From the NCBI RefSeq assembly GCF_902729445.1, contig NZ_CACVCE010000033.1, positions 1 to 24,414 of the forward strand: a stretch of 24,414 nucleotides of DNA, in the 5' to 3' direction. A program made the position numbers and the translations under genes. Below the pieces are notes generated by a model that searched no databases, was not told the DNA's origin, and saw only the letters and a list, made by a program, of their open reading frames with translations. Shown here one piece after another: positions 23,436 through 24,414 of the stretch. The stretch's first letter is position 1. Each line of letters opens with the position of its first letter. Origin of the DNA: Magnetospirillum sp902729445 (lineage in GTDB: Bacteria > Pseudomonadota > Alphaproteobacteria > Rhodospirillales > Magnetospirillaceae).

Positions 23436-24343
23436 TTCTGGGCCGGCTGGGCATTCCCGCCAGCACGTTTTATCGCTGGTATGCCCGCTATCGGGCCTTG
23501 GGTGAAGGCGGCCTTGCCGACCGGGCCTGCGCGCCGGGCCGGGTATGGAACCGTATCCCCGACACGATCCGCCAGCAGGTCGTCGATCTGGCCCTGGAAG
23601 AGCCGGAATTGTCGCCCCGCGAACTGGCGGTCAAATTCACCGACACCAAGGGCTATTTCGTCTCGGAAGCCTCGGTCTACCGGCTGCTGAAGGCCCATGA
23701 CCTGATCACCAGCCCGGCCTTCGTGGTCATCAAGGCGGCCGAGGAATTCCGCGACAAGACCACCCGCCCCAACCAGATGTGGCAGACCGATTTCACCTAT
23801 CTCAAGGTCATCGGCTGGGGCTGGTTCTATCTGTCGACCATCCTCGACGATTATTCCCGCTACATCGTCGCCTGGAAGCTGTGCACCAATATGCGGGCCG
23901 AGGACGTCACCGACACCCTGACCCTGGCGCTGGCCGCCTCGGGCTGCGACCGTGTTGATGTCGCCCACAAACCGCGCCTGCTCAGCGACAACGGCTCGTC
24001 CTATATCGCCGGCGATCTGGCCGAATGGCTGGAGGACAAGGGTATGGATCACGTCCGCGGCGCCCCTAACCATCCCCAGACCCAGGGCAAGATCGAGCGC
24101 TGGCACCAGACCCTGAAAAACCGCATCTTGCTGGAAAACTATTACCTACCGGGCGACCTGGAAGCCCAGATCCAGGCCTTCGTCGATCATTACAACCATC
24201 GCCGATACCATGAAAGTATCGGCAATCTGACCCCCGCCGACGTCTATTTCCGGCGCGGAAACGCCATCCTCGAAAAACGGGCCAAAATCAAGAAGCGCAC
24301 CATCGAAATCCGCCGCTTGAACCATCAGCGCCAAGCCGCTTAA
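23363..24343 (+). CDS. IS3-family transposase OrfB (DDE integrase)
   Basis: 326 residues from ATG 23363. An N-terminal helix-turn-helix (RVLGRLGIPASTFYRWYARY) precedes the rve integrase core, with catalytic Asp143 (MWQTDFTYLKV), Asp209 (LLSDNGSSYI) and Glu245 (QGKIERWHQTLK). The Asp-Glu spacing is 35 residues, as required for DD(35)E. The C-terminal YNHRRYHESIGNLTPADVY is typical of IS3 OrfB. The copy looks intact; the first orfB start (23160) is interrupted only by the duplicated block, so the real IS is likely functional. In-frame sequence upstream of 23363 crosses the N and should be ignored. Confidence 0.9.
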   Translation: MRYPASEKLEIIRLVEGSRLPLRRVLGRLGIPASTFYRWYARYRALGEGGLADRACAPGRVWNRIPDTIRQQVVDLALEEPELSPRELAVKFTDTKGYFVSEASVYRLLKAHDLITSPAFVVIKAAEEFRDKTTRPNQMWQTDFTYLKVIGWGWFYLSTILDDYSRYIVAWKLCTNMRAEDVTDTLTLALAASGCDRVDVAHKPRLLSDNGSSYIAGDLAEWLEDKGMDHVRGAPNHPQTQGKIERWHQTLKNRILLENYYLPGDLEAQIQAFVDHYNHRRYHESIGNLTPADVYFRRGNAILEKRAKIKKRTIEIRRLNHQRQAA

Positions 24344-24414
24344 CATCAATCATTGGTGAGCCAGAACCTCCGGTCCGAAACCGCCGCCGATGTCCCATTT
24401 GTTTCGACGACGGA

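Larger units (their letters stand above)
22702..24414 (+). mobile_element. IS3-family insertion sequence (right end about 2 bases beyond the window)
   Basis: Left end TGTCTGACGTC (22702-22712) with TGGGACA at 22721-22727. The right end read in reverse starts TCCGTCGTC at the last window base with TGGGACA at 24391-24397; 15 of 24 compared positions match, and the spacing implies an end at 24416. It encodes orfA and orfB with DDE residues. Without the internal duplication it would be about 1.5 kb, normal for IS3 elements. Confidence 0.85.

Noticed and set aside
1..24414. CRISPR arrays, rRNA genes or riboswitches
   Set aside because: No regularly spaced repeats, rRNA signatures or known aptamer patterns seen.

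Overview
The window is GC-rich DNA that looks like an alphaproteobacterial chromosome, most likely Rhodospirillales of the Magnetospirillum type. This is inferred from the DUF2924/serine-recombinase module, a gene-transfer-agent-type three-helix holin, and the style of the surface-protein export operon; no rRNA or marker gene confirms it. It divides into a coherent operon on the left and a mosaic accessory region on the right.

1-7553 (+): a tightly coupled operon. It opens with the 3' end of a large Ig/cadherin-like surface protein, followed by a TolC-type outer-membrane lipoprotein, a short periplasmic adaptor, a membrane-anchored adaptor with a GAF-like N-terminus, and a polytopic M50-type (HELGH) protein with a PqqD-like N-terminus and an HlyD-like C-terminus. 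A receiver-like protein lacking the phospho-acceptor and a small exported protein follow. No ABC or RND motor is visible in the window. I read this as a dedicated export or surface-display machine for the large protein, with the M50 protein at the place where an inner-membrane ATPase would be expected.

7566-9550: an Abi/HEPN protein and a winged-helix protein (both -), with a structured 95-base spacer between them, then a small DUF3024-like protein (+). 9551-10164 is an AT-rich stretch without a convincing gene.

10165-13139: a diguanylate cyclase whose membrane domain keeps the four landmark residues of the plant/cyanobacterial ethylene-binding domain at identical spacing; a divergent DmeR/RcnR-DmeF nickel/cobalt efflux pair with a G-tract operator; and a YnfA-type membrane protein bracketed by an imperfect 35-base direct repeat.

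13411-15964 (-): a translationally coupled serine-recombinase operon (tandemly duplicated small gene, DUF2924 gene, recombinase, 125-residue protein). 16132-17812 (-): a conserved hypothetical and a second membrane diguanylate cyclase, the latter flanked by 32-base direct repeats.

17993-22701: remains of a phage or gene-transfer-agent tail/lysis cluster (-): holin, lysozyme-like protein, J-like tail-tip protein, NlpC/P60 peptidase and the 3' stub of another tail-type gene. A Phd/VapC toxin-antitoxin pair (+) sits inside it. 22702 to the window end is an IS3-family element that truncates the tail stub. The IS carries a 202-base duplication joined by a single N, almost certainly an assembly artefact.
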